DNA from: Oscillospiraceae bacterium UBA4632
GTDB lineage: Bacteria > Bacillota > Clostridia > Oscillospirales > Oscillospiraceae
Reading direction: 5' to 3'
Length of the DNA: 9,835 nucleotides
Assembly (NCBI GenBank): GCA_002405995.1
Contig: DHMW01000010.1
Location: 4,416-14,250, forward strand
The notes beneath the pieces were generated by a model, which saw only the letters and a program-made list of their open reading frames with translations, made no database searches and had not been told where the DNA came from. The position numbers and the translations under genes were made by a program. Shown in pieces: positions 1 through 6,459 of this stretch. Every line of letters starts with the position of its first letter. Within the stretch, counting starts at the first letter, position 1.

Positions 1-233
1 CAGGAGCAGAAGCCCGCCAGCAGCATACGCAGGGACTGCCCCAGCAGGCCGCGGGACAGATTGGTCTGAAAGCTGTAAAGGCACATGCAGGGGATGGCAA
101 GCGTCATCAGGAATTTGCTGATGAACGCCTTGGCGCGTGCGTCCATCCAGCCCCTTGCCGCGCAGAGATATCCCGTCGCCGTCAGCAGCAGGATGATGGT
201 CACAGAGGAGATCGCGTGCAGAAAGCTTTCCAT
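1..233 (-). CDS. AEC-family (auxin efflux carrier type) permease, N-terminal part
   Basis: This is the first 77 codons of a minus-strand membrane protein whose remainder lies before the window. It begins MESFLHAISSVTIILLLTAT. A first hydrophobic helix (about residues 6-26) is followed by a short polar stretch with GWMDARAKAFISKF, then a second hydrophobic segment with LAIPCMCLYSF. The pattern of helix, G-W-(L/M)-D, F-(I)-S-K-(F/L) and (L/I)-P-C is typical of the N-terminus of AEC transporters, inner-membrane carriers that export or import small organic acids or amino-acid-like solutes. The start is ATG at 233-231, with an AGGTG ribosome binding site about 6 bases upstream. It is divergent from the nucleotidyltransferase gene. 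Substrate cannot be told. The family call rests on a short fragment and on recognised motifs only. Confidence 0.72.
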   Translation of the reverse strand, partial: MESFLHAISSVTIILLLTATGYLCAARGWMDARAKAFISKFLMTLAIPCMCLYSFQTNLSRGLLGQSLRMLLAGFCS

Positions 234-265
234 TGGTACACCTCGGTCCGGTCGATTTCCATCCC

Positions 266-293
266 AGTATACCATCCCGCCCGCAAAAGGCAA
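266..293 (-). promoter_or_regulatory. Promoter for the AEC permease gene
   Basis: On the minus strand there is TTGCCT, a 16-base spacer, then TATACT, preceded by TGG so that it also reads as an extended -10 element. It lies 33 bases upstream of the permease ATG. Inferred from consensus match and position. Confidence 0.5.
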
Positions 294-312
294 GGGGCGC
301 GCAAAAGATGGC

Positions 313-341
313 TTGAAAATGCACTGCCGATACGCTATGAT
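313..341 (+). promoter_or_regulatory. Promoter for the nucleotidyltransferase gene
   Basis: TTGAAA (313-318), a 17-base spacer and TATGAT (336-341) form a near-consensus sigma-A promoter. The expected transcript has a leader of roughly 65 bases before the ATG at 413. It is back to back with the permease promoter at 266-293, so the two could share regulation. Confidence 0.6.
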
Positions 342-412
342 GGGCGGAGACGGGCGCGGGATGTGCGTCCCGGAAGAAGAAGGCTGAGAACTGTGAGAGG
401 AGTTTTGTTTTG

Positions 413-1342
413 ATGAAAGCGGCACTGGTCATCATGGCGGCGGGCATGGGCTCGCGCTACGGCGGCGACAAGCAGGTGGACGGCATCGGCCCGAACGGCG
501 AGATCCTGATGGAATACTCGATCTATGACGCGCTGCGCGCGGGCTTTACCAAGGTGGTCTTTATCATCAAGCCCGGGATGCGCGAGCTGATGCACTCCCT
601 CGTGGGCGGCCGTCTCGCGCGGCGCACGGCGGCGGACGGCTCGCCGGTCGAGGTCTGCTACGCCTATCAGGATTTTTCAAGCGTCCCCGATTTCTATAAG
701 GTGCCGTCTGAGCGTGTCAAGCCGTTCGGCACCGTGCACGCGCTGCTGTGCGCGCGCGAATTTGTGCACGAGCCGTTCGTCGTCATCAATGCCGACGACT
801 ATTACGGCGCGGATGCGTTCCGCACCATTTACGCCGAGCTGGGCAAGCTCGCTGAAAGCGGCGAGGGCACGATGGTCGGCTACAGCCTGTGCAACACCGT
901 CAGCGAGCACGGCACGGTCACGCGCGGCGTGTGCCACGTGGACGGGAACGGGATGCTCGACCGCGTGGTCGAGACGTTCCGCCTGAAGCCCTGCGCCGAC
1001 GGGAAGATCCGCGACATTCAGGAAAACGGCGACGGCCCGGTCTACGCGCCCGACACGCCGGTCTCGATGAACTTCTGGGGCTTCACGCCCTGGCTGTTCG
1101 AAAAGCTCGACGCGTATTTCCGCGGCTTTCTCCGTGCCCTCGGTCCGGAGGAGCTCAAGGCAGAGTGCCTGCTGCCGAGCATGATCGGCCAGCTCATCGA
1201 CCGCGGCGAGCTGCGCGTCTCCGTGCTGCATTCGTCCGCGCGCTGGTTCGGCATGACCTATCACGAGGATAAGGAAATGGTGCAGCGCGAGCTTAAAAAG
1301 CTGCACGACGCGGGCGTGTATCCCGCCACGCTGCGCGAGTAA
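413..1342 (+). CDS. Sugar-phosphate nucleotidyltransferase-like protein
   Basis: A 309-residue cytoplasmic protein of the NTP_transferase fold. The N-terminus holds the nucleotide-binding signature AAGMGSRYGGDKQ (residues 9-21), with the Gly-rich loop, Arg15 and Lys20. FGTVHALL near 105-112 and NADDYYG near 126-132 match the GT-A-type base-binding and metal-binding segments. The C-terminal ARWFGMTYHEDKEMV segment is typical of a clostridial subgroup. Members transfer a nucleotidyl group to a sugar phosphate, but the sugar and nucleotide are not identifiable here. ATG at 413 is preferred. AGGAG (398-402) lies 10 bases upstream, and a TTG one codon earlier (410) is a possible alternative at 7 bases. 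The length is complete for the family. It has its own promoter and a terminator directly after the stop, so it is probably monocistronic. Paralogous GDP-mannose- or glucose-1-phosphate-type enzymes are alternatives. Confidence 0.8.
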   Translation: MKAALVIMAAGMGSRYGGDKQVDGIGPNGEILMEYSIYDALRAGFTKVVFIIKPGMRELMHSLVGGRLARRTAADGSPVEVCYAYQDFSSVPDFYKVPSERVKPFGTVHALLCAREFVHEPFVVINADDYYGADAFRTIYAELGKLAESGEGTMVGYSLCNTVSEHGTVTRGVCHVDGNGMLDRVVETFRLKPCADGKIRDIQENGDGPVYAPDTPVSMNFWGFTPWLFEKLDAYFRGFLRALGPEELKAECLLPSMIGQLIDRGELRVSVLHSSARWFGMTYHEDKEMVQRELKKLHDAGVYPATLRE

Positions 1343-1355
1343 CGCGATGAAACCG

Positions 1356-1394
1356 CTCACCTTCGGGCATACTAAGCCCGGAGGTGAGTTTTTT
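1356..1394 (+). terminator. Rho-independent terminator that also contains the next gene's ribosome binding site
   Basis: Bases 1356-1368 pair with 1376-1388 over 13 positions (one G-U pair) around a 7-base loop. Six Ts follow (1389-1394). It begins 13 bases after the nucleotidyltransferase stop. The 3' arm includes GGAGGTGA (1380-1387), which is the Shine-Dalgarno sequence for the ATG at 1395. The hairpin would therefore both end most transcripts and hide that ribosome binding site. Confidence 0.8.
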
Positions 1395-1634
1395 ATGCGA
1401 AAAGGCAAGGGGCTGCCGCGCGACCTGACGCCCATGCTCAGGCCGCGCTTCGGTCAGAGCGACGGCTGCGCCGATCTCGTCAACAAGTACGGCACCTATA
1501 ATATCCAGCCCACGTCGGATACGGAAAACCTGTTTCCGCTCATTGCACCGGGGCTGCCGGAGCAGTGGAAGCGCATGGCGATCGGCAAGAACGAGGTGGA
1601 GAAGTTCAGCGGCGCGGAGCCGCCGCGGCCGTGA
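1395..1634 (+). CDS. Small protein of unknown function, 79 residues
   Basis: I do not recognise a named family. The protein starts MRKGKGLPRDLTPMLRPRFG, with a basic, proline-containing N-terminus. It continues with a Cys-Ala-Asp-Leu-Val segment (25-29), KYGTYNIQPTSDTENLFP (31-48), a GLPEQW motif (53-58) and a charged end with EPPRP. There is no signal peptide, membrane segment or clear repeat. The mixed, non-repetitive composition looks like a real small globular or coat-type protein rather than a frame shadow. The start at 1395 is chosen because GGAGGTGA sits 7 bases upstream. An in-frame ATG at 1347 has no ribosome binding site but would add 16 residues and carry translation through the hairpin. 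It is followed 6 bases later by another terminator. Function unknown. Confidence 0.62.
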   Translation: MRKGKGLPRDLTPMLRPRFGQSDGCADLVNKYGTYNIQPTSDTENLFPLIAPGLPEQWKRMAIGKNEVEKFSGAEPPRP

Positions 1635-1640
1635 CGCGCG

Positions 1641-1669
1641 AAAAAGGAGGGCGATATGCCCTCTTTTTT
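1641..1669 (+). terminator. Rho-independent terminator after the small protein gene
   Basis: GAGGGC (1647-1652), a 5-base loop, GCCCTC (1658-1663) and six Ts (1664-1669). A run of five As just before the stem can pair with the Ts, so it could work in both directions. It starts 6 bases after the stop codon at 1634. Confidence 0.75.
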
Positions 1670-1780
1670 CGCCTTTTGCCGCGCGCTTTTGTGCAACCCG
1701 GACACGTGCTTTTTGCGGCTGCGTCAGGATGAACAAAAAGAAAAGTAGCAAAACGGAGAAATTTATTACTGGTATACAAA

Positions 1781-1809
1781 TTGGAGTCTTTACTGGTACT
1801 TGCTTTATC
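1781..1809 (+). promoter_or_regulatory. Candidate promoter and operator region for the YjiH-type gene
   Basis: TTGGAG (1781-1786), a 17-base spacer and TTTATC (1804-1809) form a weak sigma-A-like promoter in an AT-rich island (about 1735-1850) that contrasts with the GC-rich surroundings. TTACTGGTA occurs twice, at 1766-1774 and 1790-1798, exactly 24 bases apart. The first copy runs into a near-palindrome, CTGGTATACAAA, of the general shape bound by GntR-type regulators. The promoter and operator readings are both inferred. Confidence 0.35.
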
Positions 1810-1849
1810 AGCGAAAAGAAGTAAAGTATTTGATAAGAGCATTTGCCAT

Positions 1850-1878
1850 AAAACCGGCTGTGAGAGAGGCCGGTTTTT
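1850..1878 (+). terminator. Terminator or attenuator hairpin in the leader of the YjiH-type gene
   Basis: AAAACCGGC (1850-1858) pairs perfectly with GCCGGTTTT (1869-1877), followed by one more T, around a 10-base loop. It lies 33 bases before the ATG at 1912. Since no convincing gene ends just upstream and a terminator already exists at 1641-1669, it probably sits within the leader and may act as an attenuator. The loop sequence TGTGAG (1859-1864) is complementary to CTCACA (1887-1892), just before the ribosome binding site. Confidence 0.6.
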
Positions 1879-1911
1879 GGACACAGCTCACAAATTAAAG
1901 GAGGAGAGAGA

Positions 1912-3288
1912 ATGGAAACCAAAAGCAATGCCAAGTTAAAGGCTCTGTTTATTATTCCATCCATCATCGGTATTCTCATCTTCATGATCCCCATGAAGAT
2001 CAACGGCAGCTGGACGGTCCTGGTCAAGGTCATGTCCGACGCGCTGAAGAATGCCATCGGCTACAACAATGTTGCAATGCTCTGCATCGCCATCCTGACG
2101 ATTTCGGCCGTCATGGCGATCATCGCCCTGGCCAAGCCCAAGTTCATTATGAATAACGAACTGCTCAAGGGCTGCTTCGCCTGCTCCCCGATTTGGGTGG
2201 TCGTCCGCGTGATCGGCTGCGTCTGCGTCTGGCTGACGTGGATCTACAGCTTCTCCCCCGCCGCCAAGGAGACGGAAAACGCCTTTATTCAGGCGATCGT
2301 CGGCGGCGACCAGGGCGCGCTGGCCTACGATCTGATCATCGGCCTTGTGTTCGTCTTCCTCATGGCGAGCTACCTGCTCCCGCTGCTGACGGACTTCGGT
2401 CTGCTCGAGTACGTGGGCGCGCTGCTCACCAAGTTCATGCGTCCCCTCTTCAAGGTTCCCGGCCGCGCGGCGGTGGACTGCATCACCTCCTGGATCGGCG
2501 ACGGTACGCTCGGCGTTATGCTGACGTGCAACCAGTATGAAGGCGGCTATTACAACGCAAAGGAAGCCAGCATTATTGCCACGCTGTTCTCAGCGGTTTC
2601 CATTACGTTCTCTCTGGTCGTTCTTGATGAGGTCGGCCTGACCGAAATGTTCGGCATTTACTACTTACTTATCTGCTTTGTGGGCATTATCTGCGCGCTC
2701 ATCTGCCCGCGCATCTGGCCCCTTTGCAAGAAGCCCGAGACCTACCTTGTCGAAGGCCACGCCATGCCCGATACCCTGCCCGAGGGCTACAAGAGCTCCG
2801 CTGAGTACGGCATGGATCTCGCGCTCAAGCGCGTGGCCGAGCATCAGGGCATCGGCCAGTTCCTCAAGAGCGGCACCAAGAACTGCCTGACCATGTGGTT
2901 CGGCATTCTGCCCACCGTTATGGCCGTTGGCACCATCGCGCTCATCCTTGCGAATTACACCCCCATCTTCGATTACCTGGGCCTGCCGTTCAAGCCTCTG
3001 CTCGAACTGCTTGGCGTTCCCGAAGCGCTTGAAGCCTCCAAGACCATGGTCGTCGGCTTCACCGATATGTTCACGCCCGCGATCCTGATCGCCGGCTGCG
3101 AAGATGCCATGACCCGCTTCATCGTTGCGGTCATCTCCATCACGCAGGTCCTGTTCCTCGATGAGGTCGGCGGTCTGATCATCAGCTCCAAGCTGCCGGT
3201 CAACCTCGGCGAGCTGTTCGTTATCTTCCTCGAGCGCACCATCATCAGCATTCTCGTCGTCTGCCCGATCGCGCACCTGCTGTTCTGA
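1912..3288 (+). CDS. YjiH family membrane protein with two nucleoside-recognition (gate) domains
   Basis: A 458-residue polytopic membrane protein. Hydrophobic segments lie near 11-28, 54-74, 93-114, 138-158, 218-240, 246-266, 328-347, 380-396, 400-425 and 432-452. The first gate-like half contains SWIGDGTLGVML (193-204) and ends in LVVLDEVGL (235-243). The second contains GFTDMFTPAILIAG (382-395) and ends in VLFLDEVGGL (413-422). The repeated LDEVG shows an internal duplication, as expected for this family. YjiH proteins are inner-membrane proteins of unproven function, often near peptidase or amino-acid genes. Here the neighbours are arginine deiminase pathway genes and no ArcD is present. 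Transport of arginine, ornithine, citrulline or a peptide is therefore a reasonable inference but is not shown. The start is supported by AAAGGAGG (1897-1904), 7 bases upstream. A strong terminator follows, so it is its own transcription unit. Confidence 0.82.
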   Translation: METKSNAKLKALFIIPSIIGILIFMIPMKINGSWTVLVKVMSDALKNAIGYNNVAMLCIAILTISAVMAIIALAKPKFIMNNELLKGCFACSPIWVVVRVIGCVCVWLTWIYSFSPAAKETENAFIQAIVGGDQGALAYDLIIGLVFVFLMASYLLPLLTDFGLLEYVGALLTKFMRPLFKVPGRAAVDCITSWIGDGTLGVMLTCNQYEGGYYNAKEASIIATLFSAVSITFSLVVLDEVGLTEMFGIYYLLICFVGIICALICPRIWPLCKKPETYLVEGHAMPDTLPEGYKSSAEYGMDLALKRVAEHQGIGQFLKSGTKNCLTMWFGILPTVMAVGTIALILANYTPIFDYLGLPFKPLLELLGVPEALEASKTMVVGFTDMFTPAILIAGCEDAMTRFIVAVISITQVLFLDEVGGLIISSKLPVNLGELFVIFLERTIISILVVCPIAHLLF

Positions 3289-3322
3289 TCGGCAAGCGGC
3301 TGAAAAACACCTGAAAAGCAAT

Positions 3323-3358
3323 AAAAAACCGGAGACGCGCCAGCGTCTCCGGTTTTTT
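3323..3358 (+). terminator. Strong bidirectional rho-independent terminator
   Basis: Six As, then CCGGAGACGC (3329-3338), a GCCA loop, the exact complement GCGTCTCCGG (3343-3352) and six Ts. It lies 34 bases past the YjiH-type stop codon and separates that gene from the regulator downstream. Confidence 0.92.
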
Positions 3359-3409
3359 GCTGCGGGCAGATGGGTTTTTATCCGTTTAGCGCAAATGCAC
3401 AAAAATGTC

Positions 3410-3439
3410 TGTACAAGTGCAGGATATGTGTGATAAAAT
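3410..3439 (+). promoter_or_regulatory. Candidate promoter for the MocR-like regulator
   Basis: TGTACA (3410-3415), 18 bases and TAAAAT (3434-3439). A 16-base spacing to GATAAA (3432-3437) is the alternative. Near-identical heptamers ATGTCTG (3405-3411) and ATGTGTG (3426-3432), 21 bases apart, overlap it. Direct repeats are a known arrangement for MocR-type regulators, so they could be an autoregulatory site. This is inferred. Confidence 0.4.
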
Positions 3440-3490
3440 GACAAACGAGAGATTGGTCGCCGCAGTGCGGCGCAAAGGGAGAAGATACCC

Positions 3491-4987
3491 ATGGATATCA
3501 GGATCGACAAGGCGTCCAAGGTGCCCGTTTACCTTCAGATCGCCGACCAGATCAAGTCGCAGATCATCAGCGGCGCGCTGCCGAGGGCGAGCGCGCTGCC
3601 GAGCGAGCGCGCGCTCGCCCAGCTGCTGGACGTGCACCGCAACACGGTCGTCAAGGCGTACAGCGAGCTGAAAAGCGACGCGTGGATCGAATCGCGCCAG
3701 GGCGTGGGCTATGTGGTCGCCGCGGGGGGATGGCCCGCAGCGGACGCCGACGCAGAGGGGCGCGGCGAGGGCGGTGACGTACCCGCCCCGGGGCGCGTGA
3801 ACTGGGTCAGCGAGGTCGCGGATAAGTACCTCGATATGGAGCGCACCTTCGACGATCTGTTCCAGCGCTTTACGGACGAGAGCCACTACTCCCTCGGCAG
3901 CGGCGTCGCCTCGCGCGGGGTCTTTTCCTCCGAGCGCGTCGCGCGCGACATTGCCGCGCTGCTGACCGGCAGCGGCCCCTGCCAGTATTTTTTCAGCCCC
4001 TACAAGGGCGATAAGTTCCTGCGCCAGAAGCTCGTCTCCTTCCTCGGCACGAAGGGCATCCGGGCGTCCTCGGGCGAGATCCAGATCCTCGCCGAGACGA
4101 ATCAGGCGCTCGACTTTATCGTCACGCTCCTTGTCAAGCCCGGCGACAGCGTGGTGATGGAGGAGCCGGTCCATCCGGATATGTACCGTGCGATGGAGCT
4201 TGCGGGCGCAAGGATCCTGACCGTGCCCGTCGATGAGGACGGCATGAACTGCGAGGTGCTGGAAAATCTGCTGAAAAGCGCCCGCCCGCGCCTGATCTTC
4301 GTCAATTCCAGCTTTCACGACCCCACAGGCTGCATCCTTTCGCTCGAGCGGCGCAAGCGGCTCGTGGCGCTGTCCAACCTCTACCGCATCCCCATCATCG
4401 AGGAGGACGCGGCGAGCGAGCTGGTCTACGAGGGGGAAAGGCTGCCGCCCATCAAGGCGTTCGACACGATGGGCAACGTGATCTACATTTACTCCTTCTC
4501 GCTCACGTTCATCCCCGGGCTGAGCCTTGCATTCGTCGTGGGCAACCGCGATTTCATCCGCGCGCTGAGCTATCTTGTATCGGTGCGGCTGATGGCGTCG
4601 GACTGGATGACGCAGAAGCTCCTCGGCACCTACCTCAGCGACGGCAGCTACTACGCCGCGCTCGAGGATTTCCGCGCAGATTACCGCCGCAAGCGCGATC
4701 TGGTCTGCCGCAGGCTCGACGAGCTCGCCCCGCTGGGCGTGCGCTACCATAAGCCGAACGGCGGCGTTTACGTCTGGTGCCGGCTGCCCGACGGGGTGGA
4801 CAGCAAGAGCTTTATCAGCCGCGCCTACAACATGGGCGTTACGCTGATCCCCGGGCATGTGTTCTATCCCTTCAAAAACGGCGGGCGCGACCATATCCGC
4901 ATCAATTACTCCTATGAATCCGAGGACCGGCTGGCGCGCGGCATGGATGTATTGCGCAAAGCGCTGGAAGAAGAGCTGGAGGAGTGA
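3491..4987 (+). CDS. GntR/MocR-type transcriptional regulator with degenerate aminotransferase domain
   Basis: A 498-residue protein. Residues 11-77 form a GntR winged helix-turn-helix (VPVYLQIADQIKSQIISG, LPSERALAQLL, HRNTVVKAYSEL). An acidic, Gly-rich linker (about 78-105) leads to a type I aminotransferase-fold domain (about 110-495). MocR proteins normally bind PLP through a lysine in S-x-S-K-T-x-x-P-G-L-R. Here the segment reads SFSLTFIPGLS: the lysine is Leu338 and the phosphate-contacting Arg is Ser345. The usual E-D-D-Y-D-S segment is EEDAAS (304-309), so the Asp that holds the pyridine nitrogen is Glu305 and the Tyr is Ala307. The carboxylate-binding Arg is kept (R470 in RINYSY). It is likely a DNA-binding regulator that cannot form the PLP Schiff base, perhaps sensing an amino acid directly. 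GGGAG lies 9 bases before the ATG. Its position between the YjiH-type gene and arcA suggests these as targets (inferred). Confidence 0.85.
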   Translation: MDIRIDKASKVPVYLQIADQIKSQIISGALPRASALPSERALAQLLDVHRNTVVKAYSELKSDAWIESRQGVGYVVAAGGWPAADADAEGRGEGGDVPAPGRVNWVSEVADKYLDMERTFDDLFQRFTDESHYSLGSGVASRGVFSSERVARDIAALLTGSGPCQYFFSPYKGDKFLRQKLVSFLGTKGIRASSGEIQILAETNQALDFIVTLLVKPGDSVVMEEPVHPDMYRAMELAGARILTVPVDEDGMNCEVLENLLKSARPRLIFVNSSFHDPTGCILSLERRKRLVALSNLYRIPIIEEDAASELVYEGERLPPIKAFDTMGNVIYIYSFSLTFIPGLSLAFVVGNRDFIRALSYLVSVRLMASDWMTQKLLGTYLSDGSYYAALEDFRADYRRKRDLVCRRLDELAPLGVRYHKPNGGVYVWCRLPDGVDSKSFISRAYNMGVTLIPGHVFYPFKNGGRDHIRINYSYESEDRLARGMDVLRKALEEELEE

Positions 4988-5019
4988 CTGGCACATAAAA
5001 TCGCGCGGGAGCTGATACA

Positions 5020-5047
5020 TTACAAGCGTCCCGTGCGGGCGTATACT
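5020..5047 (+). promoter_or_regulatory. Promoter for arcA (possibly arcA-argR)
   Basis: TTACAA (5020-5025), a 16-base spacer and TATACT (5042-5047). No terminator separates it from the regulator gene that ends at 4987. The spacer holds a short dyad, CCCG-TG-CGGG (5030-5039), where a repressor could sit. It is followed by a leader of about 130 bases (5054-5183) with a possible stem ACCGCC (5083-5088) / GGCGGT (5102-5107). I recognise no riboswitch class in it. Confidence 0.55.
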
Positions 5048-5183
5048 TTATCCCAGAAATGCAGAAAAGTGATCCCCTGCGGACCGCCCTCCGAGGTGTG
5101 CGGCGGTATCTACACAAAATACGGAATGGGGCGTTCGGGCGGTGCGATGAGAGAGCCGCCGGCGTCCCGGGAAGGGAGCAACC

Positions 5184-6404
5184 ATGTATTCAGGTATCCA
5201 TAATTTCTCCGAGATCGGAAAGCTCAACAAGGTGCTGCTGCACCGCCCCGGCGAGGAGCTGGAGGCGCTGACGCCCGCCACGCTCGGCAGACTGCTCTTC
5301 GACGATATCCCCTACCTCAAGATCGCGCAGGAGGAGCACGACTATTTCGCCCAGCTGCTGCGCGACAACGGCGTCGAGGTCGTCTACTATGTCGATGAGG
5401 TCGCCAAGGCGATCGCCGACCCCGCCCGCCAGATCCAGCTGGTGAACGACTTTCTCAACATCAGCAAGATCCACGCCAAGGGCCTGCGCGCCGGCATGAC
5501 GAGCCTGCTGCTCGACATGCCGCCCAAGCAGATGATCACCAAGCTCATTGCGGGCATCAAGCGCAGCGAGGTCGCCACCAAGTCCGCCACGTCCCTGATG
5601 GACCTGGTCAACGACGACTATCCCTTCGTCTCCGACCCCATGCCCAACCTTTACTTCACCCGTGACCCCGGCGCCTGCGTGGGCGAGGGCATCAATATCC
5701 ACAGAATGCACACCCCCGCGCGCAAGCGCGAGAGCCTGCTCCTGAAGTACATGTTCCTCTACAACCGCGACTTTGCCACCGCGGAGAACAAGATGTGGTA
5801 CGACCTGTCCGACAGCTATTCCATTGAGGGCGGCGACGTGCTCGTGCTGTCGAAGGATATCGTGGCGGTCGGCCTGTCCGAGCGCACGACCGTTTCCGGT
5901 GCGGAGAACTTCGCGCGCAACCTGCTGCAAAATTCGGATTTCAAGAAGGTCCTTGCCTTCGACATTCCCGAGACGCGCGCGTTCATGCACCTCGACACGG
6001 TGTTCACGATGGTCGATTACGACAAGTTCACCATCCACCCCGAGATCGAGGGTCCGCTGAGCGTTTATGAGATGACGCTCGACGAGCACGGCGAGCTGAA
6101 GTTCGGCGCGATCAAGGAGGAGCTCAAGGACATCCTTGCCCTCGAGCTCAAGCTTCCCGCGGTCGATCTGATCCGCTGCGGCGGCGGCGACCTGCTCGCA
6201 GCGCAGCGCGAGCAGTGGAACGACGGCTCGAATACGCTTTGCATCCGTCCGGGCACCGTCGTCACCTACGACCGCAATTATGTGACCAACGACCTGCTCG
6301 CGAAGCACGGGCTGAACGTGCTCACCATGCCGTCGGCGGAGCTGTCCCGCGGCCGCGGCGGTCCGCGCTGCATGTCCTGCCCCGTCAACCGCGACGATCT
6401 GTAA
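5184..6404 (+). CDS. arcA: Arginine deiminase
   Basis: A 406-residue cytoplasmic enzyme that hydrolyses L-arginine to L-citrulline and ammonia, the first step of the arginine deiminase pathway. All catalytic landmarks of the family are present: FTRDPG with Asp161, SIEGGD with Glu215, MHLDTVF with His269 and Asp271, and the nucleophile Cys396 in GGPRCMSCP near the C-terminus. Other family segments include CGGGD and RPGTVVTYDRN. The length is normal for ArcA (about 400-420). The start is ATG at 5184, with AGGGAG (5173-5178) 5 bases upstream. The N-terminus NFSEIGKLNKVLLHRPG fits the family start exactly. Expression is likely driven from the promoter at 5020-5047. argR follows 100 bases downstream with no obvious promoter, so the two may be co-transcribed. 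Its product citrulline is the substrate of the neighbouring ArcB. Confidence 0.97.
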   Translation: MYSGIHNFSEIGKLNKVLLHRPGEELEALTPATLGRLLFDDIPYLKIAQEEHDYFAQLLRDNGVEVVYYVDEVAKAIADPARQIQLVNDFLNISKIHAKGLRAGMTSLLLDMPPKQMITKLIAGIKRSEVATKSATSLMDLVNDDYPFVSDPMPNLYFTRDPGACVGEGINIHRMHTPARKRESLLLKYMFLYNRDFATAENKMWYDLSDSYSIEGGDVLVLSKDIVAVGLSERTTVSGAENFARNLLQNSDFKKVLAFDIPETRAFMHLDTVFTMVDYDKFTIHPEIEGPLSVYEMTLDEHGELKFGAIKEELKDILALELKLPAVDLIRCGGGDLLAAQREQWNDGSNTLCIRPGTVVTYDRNYVTNDLLAKHGLNVLTMPSAELSRGRGGPRCMSCPVNRDDL

Positions 6405-6412
6405 GCCCCGAG

Positions 6413-6436
6413 GGCGGGGCGGGAGCCCGCCCCGCC
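6413..6436 (+). terminator. GC-rich hairpin after arcA, weak or partial terminator
   Basis: GGCGGGGCGG (6413-6422) pairs with CCGCCCCGCC (6427-6436) around a four-base loop. It begins 9 bases after the arcA stop. Only GCTTTG follows, not a T run, so strong intrinsic termination is doubtful. It may instead protect the arcA mRNA end or reduce read-through into argR. Confidence 0.45.
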
Positions 6437-6459
6437 GCTTTGTCCCTTGCACGAAAGCA

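Noticed and set aside
410..412. TTG as the start of the nucleotidyltransferase
   Set aside because: An ATG follows immediately at 413 with acceptable spacing to AGGAG, so the ATG is preferred. The difference is one residue.
1293..2057. A 254-codon minus-strand open frame spanning the intergenic region
   Set aside because: It crosses several terminators and parts of three plus-strand genes and has no domain or ribosome binding site.
3386..5020. A 544-codon minus-strand open frame
   Set aside because: It is the antisense shadow of the MocR-like gene, rich in Ala/Arg/Asp, with no start signals or motifs.
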